The notes below the pieces were generated by a model that saw only the letters and a list, made by a program, of their open reading frames with translations, did not search any database and was not told where the DNA came from. From Ascaphus truei (taxonomy: Eukaryota > Chordata > Amphibia > Anura > Ascaphidae): a DNA stretch of 64,000 bases. Below are positions 25,414 to 36,578 of the stretch, piece by piece. The position numbers were made by a program, and so were the translations under genes. Within the stretch, counting starts at the first letter, position 1, and the number at the start of each line of letters is the position of its first letter. The stretch lies in the NCBI GenBank assembly GCA_036426205.1, contig WSYH01001206.1, forward strand, positions 62,001 to 126,000, written 5' to 3'.

Positions 25414-25775
25414 CACTGCGACACGTTTTTGAAGCAACGGCTAGCACCCAACCGGGGGATGCCCCGACGTGCATCGCCCATCCCTCCGCGTGCGCGCTTC
25501 ACCGATGCGCAGTCAGCGTCATCGGGGTGCCTGCGCCCCCTGCACGCGTCAGTCCAGGGATCGCCCCGAGGGAGCCTGGTTCGTCCACGCGATGTGGGGG
25601 ACGGCGGCAGGGTTTCCGGGGAACCCGACACCCGGCATGAGGAGGGAGAAAGCCCTGATCGGAGGGCGCTCCTCCGCCTTCTTCGCGTGCGCCGGCACAC
25701 CCTCACAGCGGCGCGCCAGTGTTACTGCTGCGGCCGAGAACGGCGCAAATGCTCGAATAAACTCGGCCGCAGCAG
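25414..25775 (+). mobile_element. GC-rich MITE (TA-target family), full length
   Basis: It starts CACTGCGACACG after TA (25412-25413) and ends CTCGGCCGCAGCAG before TA (25776-25777). The subterminal GCTCGAATAAACT matches the ends of the copies at 37884 and 50182. Interior strongly GC-rich. No transposase. TA-flanked ends are consistent across the family. Confidence 0.8.
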
Positions 25776-25793
25776 TATGCTGCTCCCATAGAG

Positions 25794-27404
25794 CAGGGTG
25801 GGGCACCTATTTTTCAATGAGCCACAAGTGTGGCGATTATTAGAAGTGAAAAATAGCCAAACGTGTTAAAATTGGAGGTGGTATTGTGTTGTGCATCATC
25901 GCGAAAATTTGTTATTTGTTCGTTCTCCGCTCGTCCACTCAGTCACTAGTGCGCCACCCGGCGTCTCGTACTTGCGGGAGGGGGGAGGGAGGGGGAGGGA
26001 AGGGGGCGGGGCTCTCACCTTCCACCCACGCTTCCCCATTACATGGGAAACAACTAGTAGGTACTCAATCGCCACACTTTGACTGCCATTAACTGGGGTC
26101 AATTTATTAGGGGGCTCTGATAAGGGAAGTGCTTTGTCAACCAAGTGTTTTTCTTTACCCTATGCTTCTTGTCCTTATAGAGAGATGGATATAAGATAAA
26201 GGCGGGAGAGGGCGGCTGTGGTGTGACCTGCAAGTTACGTGCTGTGCACACAGTAACACAGACAAAGGGGAAGGAATCAACCCCAACCATTAGCTCATAG
26301 TGTTTTTAATTAATAACTTATTGGTGTCAGACTTGGGTAAAAACACAATCACAAAAAAAAAAACATCAATCACGCTAGGTTTACAAACCCTTAAACATGA
26401 AACTTGAAGTTACTAATAAACCTGAGGGGGACAGAGAGGGGGGAGAGAGAGAGGGGTGGAGGGAGAGGGAGGAGGAGAAGGACTCATACACCAGCACGCA
26501 CCACCAGAACGCACTCACGCAAGCACACACCACCCACCAGGCACACAACGCACTACACTCTCACACACCAGCACACAACACACACTACACACAGCACACA
26601 AACACACACACACACCACAAAACACCACACACACACACCACAAACCACACACCACACACACACACACACACAACACACACACACGCACAACACACAAACA
26701 CCCACACATCAAGATACACACCACGTACACACCCATGCCTACACACACCACCACACACACACCCACACAGACACACATCACACCACATCATCATACCAGC
26801 CAATCACACACACCACACACACACCAGCACAGTGTTGGCTTACTATATTCTTGAGCTCCATGGGTCTGGTACTGGCCAGGGGCTCCGCGACCTCGGGCTG
26901 GCCACTCAGTCTCTCCAGAGTACACCAGATCCCTCTGCCATAATGACAGCCCCGCACACCCACATCAATCAGCGACTCCCCAGCGCCCCCGGACTTCGCA
27001 CCAGGTGGGCTGGTGTTTCGAATAGCACACACTTTCCTGTCCCGCAGCCACCGAGAAACCTTCAGTGCTGGGTGAGGCCGGGGAACGAAAGGCGAGACTC
27101 GCGGGGCCGCTTTGCTGATTGGAAGGGGGATCAGTGTAAGGGTGGGCTGATGGCTCAAATGGGAACCCTGATTGGTGCCTTCAGGACTTTCTTATAGCCC
27201 TCCTCACCTGTGTCCTGAACCTAGGCAACGGCCATGTTTGGGTTGGCCTCGCGCTGAGTTGTGGAATGGCAGCCGCTGGACAAGAAATTGGCATGAAGAG
27301 TCGCGCTGCGAAGCGGCGGGGGGGAGTCGCCTCTTGACACAATCGCCACCTTTTGACTGCCAATTCGGCCACAAGTGGCGAATGGCACAGGGTTGCCCAC
27401 CCTG
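25794..27404 (+). mobile_element. hAT-like non-autonomous element, copy B, both ends present
   Basis: The left end CAGGGTGGGGCACCT and the right end AGGGTTGCCCACCCTG are inverted copies of each other. Just inside both ends are GCCACAAGTGGC-like hairpins. The interior holds the AACCTG-ending unit, a GA tract, a 350-bp CA-rich microsatellite and a GC-rich segment with two ATTGG boxes (27118 and 27171). No convincing 8-bp target duplication is visible (CCATAGAG versus GTCATATG). Confidence 0.7.
26480..26845. repeat. CA-rich microsatellite/minisatellite
   Basis: Irregular ACACACAC and ACACCAGCACAC units. It produces spurious Thr/His-rich and Cys/Val-rich ORFs on the two strands. Confidence 0.95.
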
Positions 27405-28076
27405 GTCATATGAGGATCCCGCAGTATCAGTTACCATTTATATTATATATCCTTTCCCTGCGCTCACCAGGCTTTGGCACTCGAGTAGGTGGTCAGAAGC
27501 ACTGTCAGTCTGCCTATAGGGAGACCTTGTGTGGAAGCAGTTTGTTAAAACAATGTGTCAAGGCTCACAACTTAAACAGAACAGAGAAGAAAAGACAGAC
27601 GCAAAATGCAACATAGGAAATACAGTGTAATTGTCAGTTGTAACTAAGAAGATAATAAGGTTCTGCCGTACATAACAAATATAAACACAAGCGTTGTTAC
27701 GTTTGGGGTTACCCCCAAGGGAACAGCAGGAATCATCAGTTCTTCAAACCGCTGTGGAGATAGATAGGAACGGAGACCCACGATCATATGTATCCGGATA
27801 GGGATGAAAGGGGGGGGGCCCTCTGGATTACGTGGAGGGCACTCACTACGTTCCTGTATGCTGAGATGGAAAAACCTGCGTTGGATGCACACACAAGTTC
27901 CCTGCAGCACGTTGTAGTATACTCCTGCTGTAGGTTCCACTACCACAAGCCGGCAGCACGCCTCTGTGTTCTCGCGGGACGCCGTGCTGGACGTACTGGC
28001 TGAGTGCAAAGTTCAAAGCAGAAGCAGGTGTATGAATGGTGTTTCACTAGTGATAGAACAAGGCGATGAATGCAAC
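27405..28076. other. No gene seen; possible retroelement-derived spacer
   Basis: Sequence between hAT copy B and the palindrome. Short ORFs only. It includes a G-run (27811-27819). No recognised domain on either strand. Confidence 0.4.
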
Positions 28077-28372
28077 CGGAAAGTGACAGGAACCGGTCAA
28101 CAGGGAGAACTGCGCGAGGGACAGGGAGGGAAGTAATGGAAGATAATAAAAATGAATGAACTTAAAATATAGTTAAGAAAATGAGCTGCAAACACTCCAA
28201 CGCGGTTTCGTAAACATACAGTTACATCTTCAGACTTCCGAAACGCGTAGGTGGAGTGTTGTTTAAGCTCATTTTTATACTAATTTATAGTTCATTATTT
28301 TATTATCTATCATTCTTCCCTCCCGGTCCCTCGCCGACAGTTATCATGCTGACCGTTCATGTAACTTCACGG
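28077..28372. repeat. Imperfect palindrome of about 296 bp with PLE-terminus-like core
   Basis: Left arm 28077-28210 and right arm 28236-28372 are inverted copies (for example AACACTCCAACGCG versus AACACTCCACCTACGCG read from the other strand). The centre holds GTTTCG and CGAAACGCG. On the minus strand 28233-28205 reads CTGAAGA, then a hairpin-forming stretch, then GAAAC, close to a hammerhead core. Confidence 0.7.
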
Positions 28373-28490
28373 TTGCCTCTGTTCTTCAGCCTCGGGGTGC
28401 GAGCACCTCTCAAGTAAAGGGATGCAGACGCACTTAAAGGTGAAGCATACACTATAAGGGTCACCACTATTGTATAGATATATATTCACT

Positions 28491-29608
28491 ATATATCAGA
28501 GAATGATTAAAGATAAGGGGAAGAGGGGCTGTGTGTGACTGAAAGTACTTGCTGTGCACACCAGTAGTCAACAACAGACAAAGGGGAAAGGAAATCAAAC
28601 CCCAACCAAGCCTCATAGTGTTTTAAATAATCCTTATTGGTGTCAGACTGGGTTAAAAACAAAAAAAAAAAAAAAAACAATCAATCCCTAGGTTAACCCT
28701 GAAACTGAAACTGAAAAGTTATAATAAACCTGAGGGGGGAAGAGGAGGGGGGGAGAGCANNNNNGGGGGGGGGGGGGGGGGGGAGAGAGAGGAGAGGGGA
28801 GAGAGGACGCGCACACCAGCACGCGCACCCCAGCACGCACACACCAGCACGCACACACACCTGCACACACCAGCACACACACACCAGCACACACACACCA
28901 GCACACACACACCAGCACACACACACCCACCCACACCAGCACACACACACCAGCACACACACACACCAGCACACACACACACACACACCAGCACACACAC
29001 ACCAGCACACACACACCAGCACACACACACCAGCACACACACACCAGCACACACACCAGCACAGTGTTGGCTACTATATTCTTGAGCTCCATTGGTCGGT
29101 CTGGCCAGGGGCTCCGAGCCTCGGGCGGCCACTCACTCTCTCCCAGAGTACCAGATCCCTGCTGCCAATGACAAGCCTGGCCCACACCACTCAATCAGCG
29201 CTCCCCAGCGCCCCCGGACTCGCACCCGGTTGGCTGGTGTTTTCGAATAGCACACACTTTCCTGTCCCCGCAGCCCCGATTACCTTCAGTGCTGAGTGAG
29301 GGAAAAGGCGAAGCTCGCAGGGCTCGCTTGCTGATTGGAAGGGGAGTCAGGTAGGTGGCTGATGGCTCAAATGTGGAACCTGATTGGTGCTTCAGGATTT
29401 CATTATACACCCTCCTCACTCTGTGTCCTGAACCTATGCAGCGGCCATGTTGTGGTTGGCATCGCGCTGAGTTGGAATGGCAGCGCTGAACAAGCGCTTG
29501 GCAGGAAGAGTCGCGCATGCGCGGGGGGGGTCGCTCTTGACACACTTCGCCACACTTTGACTGCCAATTCGCCACAAGTGGCGAATGGCGACAGGGTTGC
29601 CCACCCTG
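28491..29608 (+). mobile_element. hAT-like non-autonomous element, copy C, left end missing
   Basis: It matches copy B from the GATAAAGATAAGG unit to the right terminal AGGGTTGCCCACCCTG. It has its own (ACACACACCAGC)n tract at 28805-29062 and GC-rich right half. The left end is lost: the sequence before 28491 is unrelated. It lies directly beside the zinc-ribbon gene remnant, which it appears to interrupt or truncate. Confidence 0.7.
28760..28764. other. Assembly gap (5 N)
   Basis: Five N lie inside a G-run next to the CA repeat. The true length of this tract is unknown. Confidence 0.99.
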
Positions 29609-29619
29609 GTACTACATCA

Positions 29620-31690
29620 TTCTTAATCAATAAGAACCGTGTACGGTCCATCCCCTCGTGGTATACGGTGAACAAAGGCGCCCACCATTTGTCGCGGTGT
29701 TCGTACTCTGCGGAATGACTAGTGCGTTCTACATCAGAATCTACCTGTGATGATACACCGGACGTACCCGCATCAGTAGATCGCGAGCAATCTCTCCTTC
29801 CCTTGGCATTATAATACGTAGTGGGGTTCAGTGTGTGCACCACTTGGCTGGTAGACCCAGCCTCTACTGGAGTGTGAGACCCACGGGCCCTCCCTCTAGC
29901 TGCAGGAGAAAACGGCACAGGGTTAGGTACAGGTATAACACTTGAATACGGTATCTCCCCATCAGACCCTTCATCACTCAACTCCCAGTCCCGCAAGTCC
30001 TTGGAGTATTTGGGGTGTTTACATAACTTATCCCTGGTAGGTCCCGGTGGCACCACTCGTGACGGGGCAGGGGCAGTCGCCGGGGCAGTGGAACTATGGG
30101 CCGGGGCTGGGGGAACGTCCAGGGCATTGTCCAGCAAGCGGGTGACACCACGCCAAAGGAACTGGTGCTTAGATGCACTCCCCACCATACTTCTGGCTTC
30201 TCGGTAGGGGCCTCGACTCTGTAGAGCAGCCAGGGCAATGGCTGAGTCTATGCTTTGAGAGGAGAACACTCCTCCAGGCCTTCTCTTTCCGGTGGAACCG
30301 GAAACGACGTCATCAGGATCGCCTGCAGAATCTCCACCCGCGTCGTGGTCACGCACCGAAAGTGCGTCGAGGACCTGCGGGGGCGGTGGCGGAGCATCCA
30401 GTACACAGTCGAACAAGTAGGCCTCAAGCATCTCTTTCTCGTTTGCCGGGGTTGCGGTCTGCGCCTGGCGGGAGTAAGGGGGTGGTGGAGTCTCCTTACC
30501 GCTCCGCTGCTTTTTGATGACATCGGCTCCTCTAGGATCGTCTCGGTCTCCGTCGCACTGGGAGTCACCACTGCGGTGGGACTCTTATGGGCCTCCGGCC
30601 GCACCAGCGCTCGCCATCGGATGGTTTCTGGACTTGTCTGCTCTCTCTTGATGCCTTTGGGGTGGTTCGCCGGTAGGCGCATCGCCACCGATGTCACGCC
30701 AATCTCTTCCTCCGAGGAAATCACGATCGGTTCCTCCTCTGAGGAGTCACCTGGTTCTTCGGCGATACAACCAGTGGGTGCAGGTACAAAGTGGTCTCGC
30801 TCGGGTACCTCCACTGCGGTCGCGCTCTTCTCTGTTGCCAGCTCGCTCAGTTCAATAGCGGGCTGAGCCTTGGTTCCTCCCGATTTGGTATAACGGGGAA
30901 CCAGGGCAGTCTTTTCTTTACCTTCCGCCACCTCCGTCAATGTTCCCGGAGAGGCACCCCGCGGGGTTCCGAACAAAAGTCTCGGCTCGTTCGGCCAAAG
31001 GTAAAACGTGCCACATTGAGGGCATCGGGCCTTGGTGCTTGGTACCGCGCCCGGTATCCCGCAGTGAACGCACAAACACCTAAGGTATTTGTGCTCAGCT
31101 ACCTCCACTACCAGTAGGCCTCCCGGTACTTGGCAGATGGAAGTATTCATCTCGGACATGGTTCGCTCAGGGTTGGAACAGCTCAGTGTTCCAGCTCCTT
31201 GCTCCTCGAATGCCAGACAAAAGTGAAGCTCTTCGCTCAGGCTTCCGGTCCCTCCCTTCGCTGGGGAGAACTCTCCTGATTGGCTCTCCTTGCGCCCCCT
31301 CCCTCTGGTGGAATCCAGAGGCGTGCTCTTTTCTTCTTCAGCGTGACGTGGCCTGGCTTTCTGACCATTCATGGCACAGGTGGGAGGGCTTTCGGATTTC
31401 GCACCGCTCCGCTCCCCTTGCAAAGAATCCGGGTTTGGCGCCAGATTATTACATATGTCCCGCCACATTCTCCTAATAGTCTCTGTGCACAACGCACGTG
31501 CTTGCTCCAGGTTTGGCGGGAACCGCCATTTTAGATCAAGGTTCTTGCTCCGCGGAGCACATGTAGGGATGGACGCCATCTTGAATGAGTCCTCCAAACG
31601 CCCATGTGCCCTATCCTCAGTGTCTAACGGGTATCTCGTACCTAAACACTGACTGACTGCTAACTGTGTGCTCTGCATTCTGTTTCTCAC
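29620..31690 (-). pseudogene. Unrecognised zinc-ribbon ORF, possibly a retroelement ORF1/gag, frameshifted
   Basis: Two overlapping minus-strand frames (31690-30248 and 30431 down to about 29620) join by a frameshift near 30500-30530. A likely start ATG is at 31577-31575 (MASIPTCAPRSKN). Features of the first frame: a Cys4 zinc ribbon (C207, C210, C223, C226 in the 480-residue frame), an acidic stretch around PIVISS (321-326) that resembles a SUMO-interacting motif, and Pro/Ser/Thr-rich linkers. The second part is Pro/Ala-rich, then charged. It ends where hAT copy C begins. No protease, RT or integrase is present. Composition and context suggest a retrotransposon gag-like gene or a fast-evolving nuclear protein; I do not recognise the family. 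Confidence 0.4.
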
Positions 31691-32314
31691 TAACTTGAGG
31701 TGGCTTGTACCCCAGGCTCAGCGGAACTCCTTTCCTCCATGCACTGTACTCGATGTCTGCCATGCAAGTGTTCTGTGGTGCGTGTATGTGGGTGATAGCT
31801 ATGGAACCTCTTTCCTAAGTACGGGCGTCTCCTACTTTTGGCCACTCATAGCGCGGGCCCTGGGTCATGGTCCCTGGACTGGTTAACAGGCTGACCCCCC
31901 CAGTTGCCTCACGCTACCTGTCTCAAGGGACTCGGTCAGCTCTAACTATTCACCTTTCCTACGCCACCTCCTATGGGCGCCCATCCTTCTCCAACACTTG
32001 CACGGAGAGTGCATCTCACTCTGCCCGTTTCGCCTTGCTATAAGCTGGTCCTGTTCTGGCATAAATCTCAGCAGCGCCTCCAAATGTAACCCTGCTTCCC
32101 CCCTTCCCTCAGACTCTACAGTGGTGTCTAGGGTGCATGAGGGCAGATTACATGCGGTGTGGTGCATACCTGTGAGGAACAGGTGGGCCTGAGCTTCCCA
32201 CGATGGTATTGGGGAGCCAGGACCGGGCTTCTGGGGTGGTAGCCTCCATGATCTCTTAGTGGTGCAGTGCCTCCATCTTCTATACTCCCAGGAATATGGG
32301 ACAGGACCTGTAAC
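31691..32314. other. No gene assigned
   Basis: Possible 5' leader of the minus-strand gene above plus unrelated sequence. The minus-strand ORF 32344-31946 has no recognisable domain. Confidence 0.35.
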
Positions 32315-32640
32315 ACTAGACCTTTCCAAATATACATACCACACTGAGGCACCATTTACTCTCTCATTTGATTACATTCTTTTAGGTGCCAGTCATTTAT
32401 AGTTCTTTCACTTACCACCTCTACCAGTCTTCTACCATGACTGGGAGGTAGCTTGTTTAATACTTTTTTAATTGTGTTGTGGGTTTAGCCCTTCACTAGT
32501 TACACCCATATACACTAATAAAGGTCATTTTTAACTGATTTTTACCCCATTATATGGTGCTTGTTCTAGGGCGTTCTTTTATCTTGTCTAAGGCAAATGT
32601 AGTTGTTTTTTCCTGACCCCTTCACCCTGGCAACCATCTC
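32315..32640 (+). mobile_element. Solo PLE-A 5' segment
   Basis: It starts ACTAGACCTTTCCAAATATA and runs through CTCTACCAGTCTTCTACCAT to the AGCCCTTCACTAG region. It matches 59007-59300 and the 5' part of PLE-A on the minus strand at 9005-8700. No ORF attached. Confidence 0.75.
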
Positions 32641-32699
32641 ACAGACAGTTGCTAGAGCGTATCCCCCTCGTTTCCCTACCCCCAGTATGAGATATATAG

Positions 32700-32790
32700 T
32701 AATCTATATATATATATATATATAAGATATATATATATATATATATATATCATATAATATCTATATATATATATATCTATCTATAAAAAG
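32700..32790. repeat. TA microsatellite
   Basis: Runs of TATATATA with interspersed TCTA. Confidence 0.95.
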
Positions 32791-33835
32791 ATACCCCTAT
32801 AGTGTACAATATAGTGCCACTTATGTACTTGGGATTTCAATGTTAACGCTATTCTCCAGTGTTCTCTTGTAGCACATGTTCGTGACTCTTTCTGTAATAA
32901 CAGTACATAAGATTGGGAACGTCCTGCAATGGTGCTTGTGTTTAATCTGCAGGTGGTACATGCTGTGTGTCTCAGTGTTTACAGTTGTGACAATGGAGTG
33001 CTTCTGCATGTGTGTGTCTGAAGTGTGTCACAATTTTTCCGGTGTGAGAAGGATAATGGTTTTAATGTCATGTTTACGTGATGGTGTATGGTCCTGGTGC
33101 GTAAGTGGTATGTATGTTCTTAGGAATGTAACATTAGTTTGCAATCTGCAGCGCGTGTGTGTGTTGAACGCGTACATGCTTCATGTATGTGTTGTCAGTT
33201 GTAGCAATGGTTTACATCATGTGATTCCTGTTCATCTCCTAGGGTTTCATGATACACAACATGTGTGGTTAAACATGACTAGGCTTTGCTAAAGAAAACA
33301 TACTATGAAAACAACTATTACACATATTTACCCGTTGTGAGTTCTTTAAAATTGTGATGTCCGTACAGGTTGTTATGTCTATCCACAGGTTGCTCAGCAA
33401 TGAACAATCAGCTGCATATACTGCAGCTGCTACTGATGCTTCTTGCAGATGGTCTCCCGCTGATGGAGCCCTCAGGTGGAGGTTATCACTTCTTAACGCA
33501 CCATTTCTTCCCCCGCAATAGTTGGGAGACATTTCTCACAATCGCGCTTGCATCTTGGTCGGTCGTGCTGTAAATCATACAGCGGTTGCTACTGTGCTGT
33601 ATTACCGCTGGAAGCAAGAGCTGGAGCATGCACCTGATGTACCGGGTTTTTGAATAAGCTGTTTCTCAACAAATAAGTTCCATTCTGGCATTTTATCTTA
33701 AAGGAACCTTTTACTTCCCAACAGCATCTGTTCTCATCTTCGCGTGGCATGACTCTAACGAAACATTGTTGCACTGTTAAAGTGTGTCTTACTGTATTTT
33801 GCCAATTGTGTGGCTCATTATGTGACTTGTAGAAT
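32791..33835. other. No gene seen
   Basis: AT-rich DNA with TGTG-rich stretches and short ORFs of no recognisable family. It ends at the left terminal repeat of the Harbinger element. Confidence 0.5.
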
Positions 33836-34135
33836 GGGCCTCATGCAGTAAGCGCCGATAAGGCTTTTTTCGGCATTTTCCCGCCAAAATTGGATTTGAA
33901 ATTCAGTAAGCGCCGATAAGTACACAAAATCGGCAGGTTTTTTTGCCGAATTTTTTTTATCGCCACTTATTGGCACTTATCGGCACTTTTTGAAATCGGC
34001 TTTGTTCAAGTAGCCCCGATCAGCTTTTCGGTGCTCATCGGCACTCAGAAATGGAGATTTTATCGGCAATTTGTCCCGCCAACTAAAGTTGGCAAGTTGG
34101 AGGGGAGAACGATCGGCAAGGTTGCCGGAATGGCA
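33836..34135. repeat. Harbinger left terminal repeat and subterminal CGGCA array
   Basis: The terminal repeat is followed by at least ten copies, in both orientations, of ATCGGCA/CGGCACTTA/GCCGATAA-type motifs over 300 bases. Subterminal motif arrays are commonly the binding sites for the transposase or its Myb partner. The right end (58775-58919) has fewer but similar motifs. Confidence 0.75.
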
Positions 34136-35099
34136 CTTAGAAAAAAAACCTCATCTGTACATCAATGGAGTCAATGGAGCGGGGGCTTATAACATTATAG
34201 TAGTGTTTACGTTCTATTGCTCATAATACAAATGTGCTTGGCATTACAGTGTCGAGGTCATTCACTTCATTGTGTCACCCCTTACGTTTATTATTTGCAT
34301 AACATTGTACTTTTATATGTTATGATGATTTGCGTGTCCCATTAGTCTTCATGTTATGATGTATCAAGGGAAAATCCTATACTCAACTCTTAAAGGAGCA
34401 GGTCACATCATATCAAACATTTTACTTAACTTTGCTTCAATTTATTATATGATGTAACACATTTCACACATCTAACACATCCAGCGTATAGTAATGTTGG
34501 AATACATTATACAATGCTTGTAATGTGTAACGCATGATCAAACGTAAATGTAGCTGTTTATTTTCATGTTTACATGTAATTTGTGACCTCCCTCTTTTGA
34601 TGACGTCCGCAATTGGACACTCAATAACATTGCATGTTTACATTGTACACCATGCATTACAATCACTTCATGCTAACTTATACACACATCTATAATAGTT
34701 ACTCATTTTTACACGTTTGAAAATGAATCAATAGCAACTATCCTGATGGCATTAAATAATGCATATGCACATTAGAATTACTTCATGTGAACATGTGACA
34801 ATAACATGCCAAATTAGACATGTTGCAACGTAGTTTTTCAACGTCAATGTCATGGTTGTATCCTAATTAGATGACTGAGTGTTGCGTTCAGAAGTGGTAC
34901 ATGCATTACACATTCCAGAAATACTTCCCAATAAATGCTTGTACAAAGCTTAACGTTACATCATTCTCAAATATCATGTTTGGCTGGTGAACACACATAC
35001 ATAATAGTTTTAATTGCAAATGGATACACGTTGGGAGTCAACTACTTGGATATGTTAATGTAACACCTTGCACTTTAGCAAGTCACCTGACATCATCAC

Positions 35100-35112
35100 A
35101 TAGGTATTTAAA
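35100..35112 (+). promoter_or_regulatory. Possible TATA-like element upstream of transposase
   Basis: GTATTTAAAGG lies about 45 bases before the ATG at 35154, next to a CCAAT (35118-35122). A core promoter is plausible but unproven. Confidence 0.3.
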
Positions 35113-35153
35113 GGAGGCCAATTACCTGCTCATTGACAGCTACAGACCTGAAA

Positions 35154-36578
35154 ATGATGCGAATGTTTATGAGACGGAGGAACATTCTATTGCACGAGAG
35201 GCTTGCTGATGGAGAGGATGTCATAGGCCAAGGAAGGGACAGGGACAGAGGCAGGGACAGTGGCAGGGACAGTGACAGGGACAGGCACGCAGACAGGAGA
35301 GGGAGAGGTCGAGGGAACGGGAGAGGGCAAGGAGATGAGAGGAGAAGAGAGAGGAGAGAAGTTGTGCCTCGTCCTCGTTTGTACAGGGAGAGAACCCTGT
35401 TAGATGGGATGAGTGAGGAGGAGATTGTAAGTCGATATCGTTTGAGTTCAGCAGCAATCTTAGCCCTTTATGAAGAGATACAGGGAGATTTAGATTTTGT
35501 GACAGCCAGAGGTCGTGCAGTCCCTGGGCTTGTTAAAATGCTGTGCTCATTACATTATCTTGCTTCCGCGTCATTCCAGACAACTGTGGGCATAGTGGGC
35601 GGGGTCTCGCAATCTACATTCTCGCGGGCCTTTACCCAGTTTCTATGTGCACTCAATAGACGCGCTAGGAATTATATTCATTTTCCTACAGAGCACACAG
35701 AGTGGCTGGAAATCAGGAATGGCTTTTATACCATAGCCGGGATACCTAGTCAGAGTGAGCATGCTTACCGCAACCGTAAGCACTACCATTCCCTGAATGT
35801 ACAGGTGGTATGCGATGCCACGATGAAGATTATGCATGTGGTAGCCAAATTCCCTGGTTCCAGTCACGATTCCTCTATCCTGAGAAACTCATCAGTCTTC
35901 CATGCTTTCGAAGAAGGCTATTTTGGACCTGGTTGGCTGGTGGGTGAGTACATATTATGATGTGTTAACAAACAACTCTTGGTTTTCTAGGAAATGTTGT
36001 ATGTTATAATGTTATCACTAATTGTTTCATATGTGTGCACAATGGATTATAGGTGACTCAGGATACGGAATTAGGCCGTGGCTGTTGACCCCGGTGCCAA
36101 ACCCTCAAAGTGAAGCAGAGGAGAGGTACAATGTTGCCCATATATCTACGCGATCCATCATAGAGAGGACATTTGGGCTTCTCAAAACAAGATTTAGGTG
36201 TTTCGATAGAACTGGTGGGGCACTTCAATATAAGCCTGCTAAAGTGTCTGATATTATAATTGCATGTTGCATTTTGCACAATGTGGCACTCAGAAATAAT
36301 GTTTAAACAGACATTACGTCAGGGCTTGGAGGAGGAGCATCCCGTCAATTTACCAGTGGACACTGAGCAAACAGCCAGTGGTGTTGAGACACGTCTGAAT
36401 GTCATAAACACCTATTTTCATGTAAGCAAATACATATATGTTCATAGTACTACATAGATGGATTCATTATTTGTTATGATAAATACATTTGTAAAAATAC
36501 CATTCACTTAGGAAACAGATGAATATGGTTTGCACACCTTTCTCTTCTCTGCTGTGTGGACAAATGCATGTGGCACCG
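35154..36578 (+). pseudogene. Harbinger transposase (HARBI1-like), three exons, disrupted
   Basis: Exon 1 is 35154-35943 (start ATG at 35154; the upstream TTG is not used). The intron 35944-36052 has GTGAGT and TTATAG ends, and exon 2 begins at 36053, phase 1. The N-terminus is an Arg/Asp-rich repeat tract (about 28-60). The fold then follows the family: a helix-turn-helix-like region (LVKMLCSLHYLA...GVSQSTFSR), HSLNVQVVCDA, FPGSSHDSSILRNS, GDSGYGIRPWLLTP and IIERTFGLLKTRFRCF, with 35 residues between the GDSGY aspartate and the IE glutamate. The segment IAGIPSQSEHAYRNRK lacks the family's xIDCTHV-type stretch, about 14 residues, that carries the first catalytic aspartate. A stop at 36304-36306 is due to a frameshift; the next frame continues EEEHPVNLPVDTEQTA to a donor at 36422, and a further exon fits 36512-36578. 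Inactive. Confidence 0.85.

Noticed and set aside
25345..25843. Overlapping ORFs on both strands
   Set aside because: Shadows of the GC-rich MITE, where stop codons are rare in every frame.
26397..27197. 266-residue His/Thr-rich ORF and overlapping Cys/Val-rich ORFs on the other strand
   Set aside because: Direct translation of the CA microsatellite in hAT copy B; no domain and no conservation with copy C.
28688..29194. Cys/Val-rich ORFs on the minus strand, including undefined residues
   Set aside because: Translation of the CA tract and the N gap.
33269..33573. Short ORFs near 33.4 kb on both strands as a possible host gene
   Set aside because: No domain, no splice context, and less than 90 residues.
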